This document shows, in pieces, positions 12,201 to 20,050 of a stretch of DNA of 64,000 nucleotides (position 1 is its first letter; every line of letters starts with the position of its first letter). Both the position numbers and the translations under genes were made by a program. Source of the DNA: a virus; the IMG/VR virus record IMGVR_UViG_3300048591_000147, positions 188,001 to 252,000 of that record; one strand, given 5' to 3'. The notes under the pieces are model-generated. The model had not been told where the DNA came from and made no database searches. It was given only the letters and a program-made list of their open reading frames with translations.

Positions 12201-12604
12201 TCTCTGTAGTTCATCAGCTTGTCTAAATTAATAGGAGGAACCCAATTAAATTCTAATAGCGCGCCCCATCTATCTAGACTTGGTATATCAACACCAATAG
12301 AATTCAACTTATCAACAAATTGTTCAAACGTCATGTATGAGTCTATGGAGCCAGTCTTCAAATGCGCAACTGGCTGCAATTGATTTACAGACCTGTATTC
12401 AGTAGGTTCATTTATTTTATATGACGCCACACTGGTAGTGTCTTCGTCGCCTATATTGCCGATATATCTAGTTAGTTCACTTTTAGACAGATATCTGTTA
12501 AACAGATTCTCGTTAATACTCTCCAATATCTTAGATTTATTAACGTTCGGTATTAGATTATTTAGATTAGTTCTTTTCTTAGAATAATCAGAGTTATTCG
12601 CCAT
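3284..12604 (-). CDS. Giant structural protein in the gp7 position (baseplate/tail)
   Basis: 3106 aa, the largest protein in the window. I start it at the ATG at 12604, because GAGG lies five bases upstream, rather than at an in-frame TTG six codons earlier. It follows gp6 in the same orientation with a 59-base gap and its own late box, the place where T4 carries the wedge protein gp7 (1032 aa). The sequence is rich in Asn, Tyr, Trp and Asp, has many short beta-type segments, and includes a YINGVRQYANF stretch resembling receptor-binding and wedge proteins. I see no catalytic motif. A gp7-like core enlarged by inserted domains, or a fusion of several baseplate genes, are both possible. Confidence 0.7.
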   Translation of the reverse strand: MANNSDYSKKRTNLNNLIPNVNKSKILESINENLFNRYLSKSELTRYIGNIGDEDTTSVASYKINEPTEYRSVNQLQPVAHLKTGSIDSYMTFEQFVDKLNSIGVDIPSLDRWGALLEFNWVPPINLDKLMNYRDYFWTRPEIDVDYITIKNYSQFSASRFNQTQESIFNVVQSHDAHYESTLPNTIGYVEIAGDFTTQFSVGDNILLNVEITNGLSSGVVREISSTFYNSGSRRTTLTFTETLTGIIKRVCNPKLAVVINGFNLVDSTITVSGNVTDLFCPGYVFSIFDSNDILLKCVSSAFNSDPASLRTTITVEGLPSTLTAPSQFINLLPIVYLLKGEKEFFATGNTTVSVDTEWALRDLEKIWFKNALVVDTVSTGEVLAATKTLSDGLQDFIGGGVVAGDYVIISSGLYTGIYEILEVYGTQLNLNINNRFLSDSAISYKIIRKQNILTKSQIASPYSTYYDSVEDELLQYDGSSWNVVVRNVSYIVSLTGGKHLIEISQHDDWHTNNFWEHKDQVSDTTDKSRAQIPIIEFDAFVELSDTSYASHEWDYRETSDNSYLPTDVQPQLLELHDIVLTADDDEFYFENYYTVVFNEKYGNLTPSIEGSSLKFMDFTENNGVYAIDYCEFVKNSSSGRYVTKIHLKDDVADINDKPIGARIGPSKTSLGDDWLGYAENHWRFKGVKQIVASSYDWTPNPMVNDFVSYSSVGDYYSNLYLTAQEFNIKTNTSGATIELHESLQEIVLFDDYQEGDIRVYINGVRQYANFTDNGSLINSDYVGGITFNNSVTLTTDDIVRIEVGEAFLEDIGRRDVLIYTPTGYEKYNLVRLRKIEQKRFTRNSYPVFKIFNCDGTPADIASEIFKYAESSDMPVSPYTFKRMVFDYIKRGFTFENLLQSEDQPLYAYNDLLTDRLETVWKHGNNLEKPLPVKVSDQWDILNPWYYNIEHQNRKTISGGEILRHVSSLIDAQEVSVLFGKNNSKYYLLDNVNKILGGTIKEHNGGLDNLVSALFINGGSPINVMDFAANAYNSSINYIKEIFKNRIHIDILSSANNTLADLNNNTVLNCIDEFENNDKYVEWFGDSTNTSIKNFITSAAGLGIFNKTYPHKFKNELDNYVIVHHDGHHSVVSLLNAERETIIKKLSPQYQTVDASSEPFPNIAYVGEILVRTDLQSLTREIYKSSETLTWFKVDIELLMANLILDIELKLYNDCLAYEYRYNFDDVNTLGRYDEFAKDRFYNFINLNNITNPLKNSLVFNSNDPFTWNYAYTSIPEHPVTGLEDNTTFGCWQALYEYVYGTAYPNNQPWILQGYTDKPLWWDAEYVNTNASINRYWDSVMWTNILSGIVPSGYLLPNGDTSNGSSQIDTTFDFLPVNIDSVNTNDGYAPDDLLPPYWNSSNTTNANIRTLFDINLNQGVTTPNLDFEFGQHGTVEWLWKKSIWKNYDDLIIAFKLDPIEVFNAIFDSTFCTIACLQIDGTLQKVRNHREITFHGELVDNQLYVANGINQWYAYFIRYTSIDGEVSAFKTIWKTWEHKLSYLFGGMIDTDNLSVFNYNFDITDKDFNVTINKTKSFDSKSMVGLQATLLSVPSKYSKTRDNGIGWTVELDSLTPVKTISLYDPECFDFYVDTLNNICDVGRYPLQTASITVPRGFQIVDYNQTLTNSKKTELSNTAFSYYASIEFDNINTVDLIIKGYNAQTVGALLSEINERISEYGEAILEYGNLKIISNTIGGASAVSIVDAGLFASVSDFFVIHSSSVSSYTFNKIFEVYGNVTRTFSPRSTFKIADSTNYDGDYIVLNSVYDITAQTTKIFVYESVSISDGVMDGYLISDDTKTLPATWLTGTEIFLDSSSVLPSPLDLFTPYYIIRLDDYSFKLAKNAGAASLGNAITIQTVGNGIHSVGRLKRTFNALASTNTTYPWRVYEDDKRTVRVENFPIELSGIQSVVNFVKGYESYLYDEGIQFKNPDGDNSDPDTGRTNDWQLHLEKFINWAYQVKSIKQENKLKLQCSVNLSDNTLELSNSTVGWATGTPIIFLKNSNAELPQPFNNPLSEYIPYYIIRNTTNTKFQVAVSKHDALKGNAIPITTSGSGLFYIQSYTNIVNYPAYDINPVKNMVWVHHDLGIISDIFHRTDYYFTETPKIYDQNGNILNIDSILMYRQDKETKISLLKDIINSNAKYFEYVKRQNTNGTEQVSVVINQKIVNMSGFKLLLDAYEHILTFNNISVDGSMIFDSFLGIRTPRFYVEFSKSDKYTLRPNLGGYVLQDGKLVDNIENSVENIRYLYDTYKIVENKPIIERARKSIGYDGPRDYMDDLQINDKTQFAFWRGMIQNKGTNNAIKAFVNQPVFDDAHVDEFWAYRLGCFGDNKEKIYPELKLFTRDVSTKEMRVEFVTPDNTVLDETFEPVRLTDLSRWWNQPDQLFSLKPKSSFYFDSQVINIMNNVENDIASINNKLVLRLPVHADKVIISYWDSVKEETVQLSEGYEYSFINGRVIQMNSIAGADPRTIDGLSVYILSYNYDAQNPATLIDKRAGTVVTRVQLWHPALGQHYHVANSIIDIRNDSDVAVYNYEDVSQTETTWLADKVSTVWSDTTKMVYIPYYDARIFTDINERILKWGSMADWGSIDLYQWTESLVPPTEWDATVLKDAKNTNLLQDQKRSGSAYYKLYKNTETDPDEDPVWVEHVDVTEDFIVALVQQFTVPTNPAIDGVVDAYINGKYAGTLDLDTDTISEFCYGVELDGQIAKPRPQDMLTLIKVAVTPTMAQLEAGVEYKKVFPYSVTTKIDPVSRAEFSVYYFWVKNKTNKIAITGDAYMNMQEAAKQLRNIPAPYMILQGPRTPEFGYGLIYGTVFDEDAYELPHRYTQLVVKGLENTVKDDDRYSLRFMRDFTLRDNLPGPNSIYTPLYLKNVHWEWKLFREKQLFKIDAFLWDRITESLIGKRVVNGVVYLNPDAEEGNQEVVIPTINRFIYDQLYNSDTRFGLGEEQTFIDKDLGLYIINSLLVNNTFNFRNVDINEFIKNYNMEDQASLVLMMYDIYNNFTIDEVNAIFFEFLHAAMSLKREHADIFKTSWVALQATQNVRAPSNGVLRTTTFVDGVCPAAVEL

Positions 12605-12628
12605 AGTATCCTCAAATTTCAACTAAGA

Positions 12629-12636
12629 TATTTATG
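12629..12636 (-). promoter_or_regulatory. Late promoter box for giant structural gene
   Basis: CATAAATA on the minus strand, 25 bases before the ATG at 12604. Confidence 0.6.
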
Positions 12637-12663
12637 CCGTTGTCCAAGCGTTAATTTAGGTCA

Positions 12664-15564
12664 TCATAGATTTTGTTTTAGTATGGTTGGCGTCAACGAT
12701 TGAACTATTTCTACATCATCAACTGATATTGATGGTTGGATTATTTCATCCTCTTTACAGAATACCTGCATCAGATCACCAAATATATGTTGTGGGCTTG
12801 TAGGAACCAATACAACAGAGTCCAATTCTACTGGTAATCTGTTATGAATGAAACTAGCTAGTGACGTGAAATAAAATGTCTGGTTAAACTCCCATTTATT
12901 TACATCAAAATATTCTTTTACGGCATCTACGATGACGGTCTTTATTTGATTATTGCTAAGTTTCTTATTAGGCGATCTAATTACTTTTATCTTAGCACGT
13001 AGGCTTGGAATTGCATGCTTACCGATGATTGGTTTTATCTTTCCGGGGTGCAAGATGATTGAATCTGAAATCATCTTATTGTCTAGAAATTTTGCGTAAT
13101 CCCCTCTTAATATAAATGTATTTGGTGGGACTGGTTTGTCAGCCGTCTTGTCAGCCAACCACAATTTGACAGCAGTATAATATCCTCTGGTCAATACGAA
13201 CATATCGATTATGTTGGATGGTGAAGGATCTACTAGATGATATCTAGGAGTTCTATGCAGCCATAAGAAATTTACAGCCTGCTTTCCGTTTTCTCTCTTC
13301 CACAATCCAGTCTCTTCGATCTGGTCGTTCTGATACGCAAGAATATTCTCAGCAGATGCTGTCATCCATACCCAAGGTGCCTGTGTCGTTTCTCTAGTAA
13401 AGTACACATAATCAGTAGCAGAGAATAGATACGGGAGATTGACTTGATCGGGTATGCCATCGTTATCATCATCGTTCGGTATTACTATCAGGTCGTGTAT
13501 GCTTTCTAGACCTGAATCATTACCTACATCTATAACATCTTGGCGAATAACTCTGAATGAATAATTTCGTGACAATGAACACGTAGATACGCCAGTGTTC
13601 GCGCTTAATATCACGATTGTGTCATAGTTAGTATTCAACGTATCATACGTAATAACTTTTCGATCATCGTTTGATATCCAAAATTTTAATTCATCACTAT
13701 GAACAACTAGTTGTTTTGTCTTGTATACGAGTTCCCAGTTATCTGCGTTACCTATCAATATAATGTCCGCACTACTTTCATCTAACGGGTCGCTGGAAAA
13801 TGTCCATACATCATTAGCTACCGAGTATGTCATGAATAGACTATCTGGTAGATTGTTTATTACGATCAATAGTCTAGCTTCTAGGTCTGCACGTTCTACT
13901 GGTGTGAAGTCTTTTCTAATTGCATTCGGCGATACGCCATCTAAAATACTCTTTACAAAATAATCTTCGGTATCAAATACCGGAATTACGTAGTTATCAA
14001 TCAGTGCGTCTATAGTATCTTCAAATCCGGTTATCTGGCTTTCATCTGGTAATTCAGAAGTCGATATCACTTGATGTTTACTACCAGATCTAAAATATAC
14101 GACAAGATCTTCACCAAACAGCTTTACATTTTCGTAATAATTACGCGGGTCATGCCAATACACATATTTTGAATCACCGGCGAATGTTCTATTGACAGCC
14201 TTCAATTTCAATATTGAGTTGTCTTGTAATAGAAACTCATTATAATCTTTTGCGTTGACCATTCGGTCTTGTGTAAAATATACAGACGGTGCTATTCTTC
14301 TAATACTTTCAATGTCTTCAGACGGTGCTGAATTTTGAATTGGATCTACCAACGAGAAGGTGAAAGATAAAGCCTGACGTTTCAATGACTTATCAGTGTA
14401 TTGTATTCTGCCTGCTAAGTTCTGCACAGCGCTCGTAGGCACAACAAATTCAGCATTGGCTGATACTCTGTACCATATATCAAAGGTGCCGTTAGGGATG
14501 TTGGCGAATTTACCATCACCGAAAATAAGCCTGAATCTATCTCTGTCTAATGTTTCTACTTCGAACTTATTTCTATTTGGATTTGTATTAAACACGATGT
14601 TCTGAGAATTTGCTAAATCAACCTCTTCCCATTCACCCTGTCTCACTATTGCATTTAGGTCGGTCCCAACAATTATATCGCCAGTATCTGGGTCAATATT
14701 GTTAAGCCAAACGTCAGAATTGTTACAATCATCAACTAATATATCTATTGTCTGATTTGGTGTTATGCCATCGAATGTTACTGTTTGTTTCTGTAGTGTG
14801 CCCTGTTTTGTGAATATGAAAAATCCGGTATTATCGGACGTGTCGCCCAGTCCATCACTGGCATACAAAATATTAAACTTCTGGTTCTTCTCTGGACGCT
14901 TCTCATACGGTCCATTCTCATTAAGCATCGAACTGACTAATTCGAAAGGTAATGACTCTGTTGAAATTGGGGCGGTGAATGGAATCACACCGTTTACCAA
15001 TTCGTCGTTATTGAACGAATATATTTCGAATAGTACGTCCTGCACCTGAATTCTATCAGATGCCAAAACACTACCAAAGGGTTGCTCTAAACCTTTATTC
15101 AAGATTAGTAAAAATTTCTCTTTCCAGTTGGAGTCTACGGGGTCATTCCAAGTAATGAATTTGTTGGAAATATCATTACCATTAGCATCAAAAAGCTTTT
15201 CTGATGTCGATATGGACTTGATCTTTACCAACCCCCTTGCCGGTATGTTTCTATACGCTTTATAACTTAGAAATTTAGCTAATCGAAGGATTGATTCTTT
15301 TCTATTGGCATCTGTTATAAAATTTTCGTGAGCATTTAGGTCTAAACGATATGCGACTAACTCACAGATGTAAGCAAACAATTCCAATACCATAATAAAT
15401 TCAGAGCTTTCTATGTAGTCTGAAAAGTCTTCTGGGTGATATATCTTTAAATAATCAAGTAGAGATTCTTTTATAGTTACATAATCCCACGCAGCAAAAT
15501 TGATATGCTGATAGGCTTCGTAAACTTTTTCCCAACTTTCGGCGCGGTTTATTTCTCTACTCAT
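12664..15564 (-). CDS. 6: Baseplate wedge protein, gp6-like
   Basis: 966 aa, against about 660 in T4. The N-terminal 130 residues show the gp6/gpJ-type wedge signature: a helical segment with LELFAYICELVAYRLDLNAHENF, then a region ending KAYRNIPARG. The C-terminus has the conserved FNQTFYFTSLASFIHN and VDSVVLVP-type strands that close this family. The protein forms the dimeric arms of the baseplate wedge that reorganise on contraction. It sits between gp25 and the giant gp7-position protein, matching the order of T4-type baseplate operons. The extra length appears to lie in the middle. Confidence 0.85.
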   Translation of the reverse strand: MSREINRAESWEKVYEAYQHINFAAWDYVTIKESLLDYLKIYHPEDFSDYIESSEFIMVLELFAYICELVAYRLDLNAHENFITDANRKESILRLAKFLSYKAYRNIPARGLVKIKSISTSEKLFDANGNDISNKFITWNDPVDSNWKEKFLLILNKGLEQPFGSVLASDRIQVQDVLFEIYSFNNDELVNGVIPFTAPISTESLPFELVSSMLNENGPYEKRPEKNQKFNILYASDGLGDTSDNTGFFIFTKQGTLQKQTVTFDGITPNQTIDILVDDCNNSDVWLNNIDPDTGDIIVGTDLNAIVRQGEWEEVDLANSQNIVFNTNPNRNKFEVETLDRDRFRLIFGDGKFANIPNGTFDIWYRVSANAEFVVPTSAVQNLAGRIQYTDKSLKRQALSFTFSLVDPIQNSAPSEDIESIRRIAPSVYFTQDRMVNAKDYNEFLLQDNSILKLKAVNRTFAGDSKYVYWHDPRNYYENVKLFGEDLVVYFRSGSKHQVISTSELPDESQITGFEDTIDALIDNYVIPVFDTEDYFVKSILDGVSPNAIRKDFTPVERADLEARLLIVINNLPDSLFMTYSVANDVWTFSSDPLDESSADIILIGNADNWELVYKTKQLVVHSDELKFWISNDDRKVITYDTLNTNYDTIVILSANTGVSTCSLSRNYSFRVIRQDVIDVGNDSGLESIHDLIVIPNDDDNDGIPDQVNLPYLFSATDYVYFTRETTQAPWVWMTASAENILAYQNDQIEETGLWKRENGKQAVNFLWLHRTPRYHLVDPSPSNIIDMFVLTRGYYTAVKLWLADKTADKPVPPNTFILRGDYAKFLDNKMISDSIILHPGKIKPIIGKHAIPSLRAKIKVIRSPNKKLSNNQIKTVIVDAVKEYFDVNKWEFNQTFYFTSLASFIHNRLPVELDSVVLVPTSPQHIFGDLMQVFCKEDEIIQPSISVDDVEIVQSLTPTILKQNL

Positions 15565-15572
15565 TTTATTAT

Positions 15573-15950
15573 TTACCTGTCAAATTCAATGTGTATATCT
15601 AATGTATCTATTACGTTCAATTCTATGTATTGTAATTTCGCATATGCCAGTACTATATTTTCATCAAAGTCTGGCACAATTTGTAGATCTAATAGCTTAA
15701 CTCTGGGATCATATTTGATTATATCTTCCAAATCTCCGTAAATGGTCGCTAGTGATAGCTGATCTAATGGTTCGAACGGCATATCAGGTATTCTAGATCC
15801 AAAGGTCGCCATTTTTACTCTCTCACCGAATCGCGTGTAGATATGATTGGTTATATCCGCTTTGACGACTTCCACGTCTACCAATAAAAACGATTTGTTA
15901 TTTTCATAGTTTTTAAAGGAGAACCCTTTATAAATGTGACTTTTTTTCAT
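15573..15950 (-). CDS. 25: Baseplate wedge protein, gp25-like
   Basis: 125 aa, the usual size for gp25. It has the family pattern: an N-terminal segment, RFGERVKMATFGSRIPDMPFEPLD (the conserved R-G-E-x-x-x-P-x-x-G stretch), then LATIYGDLEDIIKYDPRVKL (a helix leading to the E-P/D-P-R-V motif). gp25 nucleates sheath polymerisation and packs with gp6 and gp53 in the wedge core. The gene ends nine bases before gp6 and has a GATAAATA box upstream that overlaps the end of the previous gene. Confidence 0.88.
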   Translation of the reverse strand: MKKSHIYKGFSFKNYENNKSFLLVDVEVVKADITNHIYTRFGERVKMATFGSRIPDMPFEPLDQLSLATIYGDLEDIIKYDPRVKLLDLQIVPDFDENIVLAYAKLQYIELNVIDTLDIHIEFDR

Positions 15951-15973
15951 GAGAGACTCTTGTAGTTAATTTA

Positions 15974-15981
15974 TATTTATC
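15974..15981 (-). promoter_or_regulatory. Late promoter box for gp25-gp6
   Basis: GATAAATA on the minus strand, about 24 bases before the gp25 start and overlapping the end of the upstream 109-aa gene. Confidence 0.6.
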
Positions 15982-16306
15982 TGCGCCACAGTTCGCCTCT
16001 TTCAATTACCTCATCACCCTCGACTCTACCAATTGGTTGCAATCCTGCTGGACTGGTCACATTATCATATTGATCGATGTGGTGAACATTCTTAGTATAT
16101 TCATCGTTCATACTGTTTGGTGGCGGTGATGTATCACCTTTCATGACTCTCGGCCATGGTTCATGTTCGGGCACGCGATTAGTCCACAGCGCTTGTCTGG
16201 CTACTGATAAACACGCCGTTTCTGCGTATTTAGGAGCGATTAATAAAGTGGCACCGGACATCGTGAAATCCGTGAATCCGCTTACAACTGATTGATTAAC
16301 TTCCAT
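15977..16306 (-). CDS. Small baseplate/spike-associated protein
   Basis: 109 aa between gp5 and gp25. It contains NRVPEHEPWPRVMKGD, a VPxHEPWxR motif that I associate with the C-terminal part of gp5-type hub proteins in T4-like phages; here it is encoded separately. AGGA precedes the start codon, and the gene follows the gp5 stop by 14 bases, so the two are probably co-translated. A role in the spike tip or in joining gp5 to the hub is an inference from position and that motif. A PAAR fold is possible but I do not see its repeats. Confidence 0.55.
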   Translation of the reverse strand: MEVNQSVVSGFTDFTMSGATLLIAPKYAETACLSVARQALWTNRVPEHEPWPRVMKGDTSPPPNSMNDEYTKNVHHIDQYDNVTSPAGLQPIGRVEGDEVIERGELWRR

Positions 16307-16320
16307 TTATATTCCTTTAA

Positions 16321-17883
16321 TTATACCGATTCAAGATATACGGCTGATATGTCTGGGTCGAACGGCTCTGGTGATTCTAGTACAGGGTCTGCGTTGGGTA
16401 TTAGAGTGGCCGTACCGTATGCTGCTATATTAATATCCGCTAGAATAGATTTTAAGTTCATTCCCTGTAATGATCCAATATCTAGTTTTCCGGTAAATGA
16501 ATGAATCTGGCCATTTCCAGTCGAAGCGATTAACATCGTACCTAATGATAATGTTTTACTATCACCATTGATTAACTCGTTCAAATCTCCAGTGACTGTT
16601 AAATTAAAGTCACCAGTATTAGTTACAATATTGATATCTTGTTGGACTTGTAGATAGGAAGATTCTCCGATAGTCTCACATTTCTTACCACCGATTTCGA
16701 AAAGAGAATTTTCAAATGATAACCAACGCATGTTTTTCTTAGTTATCAAGTGGAAGTCGTCTTCTGCTTGTATGCGTATTTCGCCATCATTTGGGGCTCC
16801 CGGTAAATTCTCTTGTCCGGTATTGTTCCCGGCATATAGATGAATGCCCTTTTTGGCATGAACTCTAAATGTTTCATCAGTGGTGATATTAATATCTTGT
16901 TTCGCATGCATTGATATTCTCTTATCTGAATACATACAAATATTCCCACTTGAATCCATTTCCACCCAAGATTTACCTTGATTGGTCATTATGTATATGC
17001 GCTCATTCGTATCATCTAATATTATTTGATGACCAGTGGCACTTCGCATTCTAAATCTACAATTAAACGCTCTATCATCCATTGACCATGAATGGAAGCC
17101 GGGACTAGAGAATCCATAAACTCTTGATGACAAGAATTCACCAAGATCCTTATATCCCGTCCAGTCGTAACCATGGGCACCCAATATTGGTTTTACCCAT
17201 CCATCCTGTTCAGCTTCTGAAATTTTATCATACTGTTGATCTAGATATGTCGTCTTCGTGTCATTAGGATTCTCACCAACATCCTCTCTTACGGCAGTTG
17301 CTTGATATTCTGCTCCACGAGTCTTCCATTCTCTAGAAGTTCTATCGTCTTTAAATGCTTTACTATAATTAGTATAGATTGGTTCAATTGGTTCGTTATC
17401 CGATGTCAGTGGGCCATCAGGTATTCCACCTTCACCCCATTTGAATCTACCGTGTAGCAGGGTGTGGGTTTCTTGATGTTCTGGTAAACATCCAAAATAA
17501 AAACGTCTTCTAGAATCTCCATCTAAACATCCTATTACAACATGCGCGCCCTGCTCTGGTATTGCCCACATACCATAATGAACTGCTCCGGTAGATTTCT
17601 CTGGTCCGACTTTTGCGCCTCGTGTGAACTTGTCATTCTTTATAGACCCGCCAAACGGTGACAAGTACGCACACCAAGGTAGATGTAACATCTTTTTAGG
17701 ATTATCACCGTATGCTGGGCAGAAAACTTGTACTCTACCCTGTTGTAATGGATCATCAGTATTGATCACAATTCCAACACTAGGATGGTTCAAGAATTTT
17801 TCATAATGTTCGCCTTTGGCGTCAATAGAGTTTATGGTATGAAACTCATTCAACATTTTTAATATCTGTTCATTTAGATTCAT
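16321..17883 (-). CDS. 5: Baseplate central spike, gp5-like, without lysozyme domain
   Basis: 520 aa. Residues about 35-150 read as the OB-fold of gp5/VgrG spikes (VGIVINTDDPLQQGRVQVFCP, then CLDGDSRRRFYFG). The C-terminal half has short beta repeats (DINITTDETFRVHAKKGIHL, DINIVTNTGDFNLTV), as expected for the triple-stranded beta-helix needle. The middle lysozyme domain that T4 gp5 carries is not evident. In this phage a GH19-type domain is attached to the tape measure protein instead. The gene lies between the hub candidate and the small VPEHEPW protein. Confidence 0.82.
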   Translation of the reverse strand: MNLNEQILKMLNEFHTINSIDAKGEHYEKFLNHPSVGIVINTDDPLQQGRVQVFCPAYGDNPKKMLHLPWCAYLSPFGGSIKNDKFTRGAKVGPEKSTGAVHYGMWAIPEQGAHVVIGCLDGDSRRRFYFGCLPEHQETHTLLHGRFKWGEGGIPDGPLTSDNEPIEPIYTNYSKAFKDDRTSREWKTRGAEYQATAVREDVGENPNDTKTTYLDQQYDKISEAEQDGWVKPILGAHGYDWTGYKDLGEFLSSRVYGFSSPGFHSWSMDDRAFNCRFRMRSATGHQIILDDTNERIYIMTNQGKSWVEMDSSGNICMYSDKRISMHAKQDINITTDETFRVHAKKGIHLYAGNNTGQENLPGAPNDGEIRIQAEDDFHLITKKNMRWLSFENSLFEIGGKKCETIGESSYLQVQQDINIVTNTGDFNLTVTGDLNELINGDSKTLSLGTMLIASTGNGQIHSFTGKLDIGSLQGMNLKSILADINIAAYGTATLIPNADPVLESPEPFDPDISAVYLESV

Positions 17884-17892
17884 TATGTTACC

Positions 17893-19695
17893 TTATGTGA
17901 AATCATCTATTCTTGCTAAGTGTAGTACCTGCACGAATTTACTACCGAAGAATGAGTTGGTTATCTTATGAGCATGATAATGTTTTTCATGATAAAATTT
18001 TGGACTAGCATTGTCATCATACTTACCCAATGTCGAACCTGCTGGGGCAATATAAACATTAACTTTCATATAAATGGGATATGTTTCCGGGAATTTGTAT
18101 AGTGCTGGATTATCTGGATCTCTATTCTTGACCTTCCATGGGTTTCTACATAAATCACTGTATAAGTTTGGGTTGCCATGTATTTCCATGACGCTGTCAG
18201 TGGTTTGCGGCATTTTGTATGGTGATAGACTATAATCTATTTTAGCCGCTTCAGACGCATGTTCCAGTCCGTAGTTCTTCGGATCTGACAAACCTCTAAC
18301 ACCAGAGAACAAAGATTTGAAATATTTTTTCTGTGGTATTCGTTCAAATGTTATTTGTTCTCTATTACCATAGACTACTTCAGCCTCATCTTCTTGTACA
18401 ATATCTTCTAATATCCCATAATCAATATCTGATGTCGTATATATTTCTATAAATGTTTGGTCAACATCTTCGGCACCGGGTTTGTTGATGGTAAATTCTA
18501 ATACCTTATCAACAACGCTCTTGCCCGGCCCTGTATCGGTGCCAGAGGAATTCTTTGCAACTTCTGCTTGGTTAACTACGACGAAGACGTCATATTTACC
18601 TCCACATCTTCTACAAATGGTCAAAGATGTTTTCCATGTAGCTTCTGGTGCCAACATTCCAGCCTGTTTTGACAACTTCATTATAAAGTCTATAGCAGTT
18701 ACTATATTCTTACCCGGTGGAATGTTTAATGACCTAATACCGTTTTTATCTTGTGCTTGTTCCGGCTGTTCCCATGGCATGTTTCTATTATCAATATCAA
18801 ACTGAAGGTTTCCGCTTAATCCTAAAATATAATCTATCGGTAGCTCATCACCCTTCTTCTGTACGACTTCTTCGATTTTTTTAACGTATCCCGGAGTTCT
18901 TACTCTGTCTAGCCATTCTTGTAACTGTCTTTTATGTGCAAATCGCTGCTCTTTTAGTTCTAATTCAAAAGCGTCAAGAACCTCTTGTAGAGTTTTCATC
19001 GGCTTGCTTTTTTCCATTCTCTTGAGTCTCGCCTCTGCTTTCAAAGCATCTTCTGCTACTCTGGTGAGAATCTCTGCGTTTGGAGCCTCTGGTTTTGGAA
19101 TCTCTTTATGTAAGGCACCATCTTTATGTGTTATTGTCATCTGATGAATACCAGAAAAACACGGTAGCTGTCCAAATGTATTATACGTTGCCATGAAATT
19201 CATATCGAACAGATGCGTCTTCCTAGACCCTAACTTATATGTTAGATCATTCGTATGGAATATAAGAGGTTTCATGAACAATATATCATCAGTGCCGTCA
19301 CGCTTTCTACAAACAAATGCCGTTCTAAGCCAATAGGTAAGGTGTGTAACACTCATTTCGAATGTCGCAGCAGCCTTAGCCAGTAACATCACAAACTCAC
19401 CAGCAACTTGTGATGACACTTGCAATGTACCCGTTAATGCTGTGGTTGTAGTTGAAATTGGACTGAAATAGCTAAATGTCCAGTCCAATTTGTTTACTGA
19501 ATACAGTGGATCTTCTAACTCGTTTATTAGAATAACATTTTTTCCACAATAAGACTTTGGAAGTGCATCACCTACTTTTCCAACCATAGAAGGTACTTTG
19601 GTTTTGCATGCCGATTCAGTAAACTCAAACGCAACTAACAAATGTTTTATTGAATAGCCTTCATAATCATCTAGCGGATTTTTTGGTTCAGACAT
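17893..19695 (-). CDS. Putative baseplate hub protein (gp27 position)
   Basis: 600 aa. It is placed between gp53 and gp5 and overlaps the end of gp53 by eight bases. The N-terminal 200 residues look like a beta-rich structural domain. Residues about 220-290 are strongly charged and probably helical (EARLKRMEK, LELKEQRFAHKRQLQEW). The C-terminal half again looks beta-rich. A CRRCGG motif lies near residue 375. I recognise no catalytic signature. By position it could be the hub protein that holds the spike (gp27 role), but sequence support for that name is weak. Confidence 0.55.
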   Translation of the reverse strand: MSEPKNPLDDYEGYSIKHLLVAFEFTESACKTKVPSMVGKVGDALPKSYCGKNVILINELEDPLYSVNKLDWTFSYFSPISTTTTALTGTLQVSSQVAGEFVMLLAKAAATFEMSVTHLTYWLRTAFVCRKRDGTDDILFMKPLIFHTNDLTYKLGSRKTHLFDMNFMATYNTFGQLPCFSGIHQMTITHKDGALHKEIPKPEAPNAEILTRVAEDALKAEARLKRMEKSKPMKTLQEVLDAFELELKEQRFAHKRQLQEWLDRVRTPGYVKKIEEVVQKKGDELPIDYILGLSGNLQFDIDNRNMPWEQPEQAQDKNGIRSLNIPPGKNIVTAIDFIMKLSKQAGMLAPEATWKTSLTICRRCGGKYDVFVVVNQAEVAKNSSGTDTGPGKSVVDKVLEFTINKPGAEDVDQTFIEIYTTSDIDYGILEDIVQEDEAEVVYGNREQITFERIPQKKYFKSLFSGVRGLSDPKNYGLEHASEAAKIDYSLSPYKMPQTTDSVMEIHGNPNLYSDLCRNPWKVKNRDPDNPALYKFPETYPIYMKVNVYIAPAGSTLGKYDDNASPKFYHEKHYHAHKITNSFFGSKFVQVLHLARIDDFT

Positions 19696-20047
19696 CTAAT
19701 ATTCTCAAGTTGTTGGTCATTATATCTCCGATTATTCTCATTCTATTAGGCATTATGATTGTTGCACCAGTTACAAACTCTTCATTGACATCTACAATAT
19801 TATTGTATTGTAGAATTACCCATTCGAAATCTGCCCTACCATATACATCATACGCCAATAGGTCTGGTCTTCGATCATATACTGCTATTAGCGATTTAAT
19901 CACTATATCATTAAACTGATTTTCTTTCAAGTCTAATTGCTCCCACCATCCTAACCTGTTTGCAAAGACTTCTGTGTTTCCACCCTGAACATATCTTGAG
20001 TAGTTCTTGAATGTGGATGATTTTCTAGAGTATAGCTTATATTTCAT
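19688..20047 (-). CDS. 53: Baseplate wedge protein, gp53-like
   Basis: 119 aa. The central part carries the gp53/LysM-like pattern: RPDLLAYDVYGRADFEWVIL, then NNIVDVNEEFVTGATIIMP. That is the conserved sequence of the small wedge subunit that clamps gp6 and gp25. The gene starts three bases after the upstream 226-aa gene and overlaps the next gene by eight bases, so it belongs to a tightly coupled baseplate operon. Confidence 0.82.
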   Translation of the reverse strand: MKYKLYSRKSSTFKNYSRYVQGGNTEVFANRLGWWEQLDLKENQFNDIVIKSLIAVYDRRPDLLAYDVYGRADFEWVILQYNNIVDVNEEFVTGATIIMPNRMRIIGDIMTNNLRILDV

Positions 20048-20050
20048 ATT

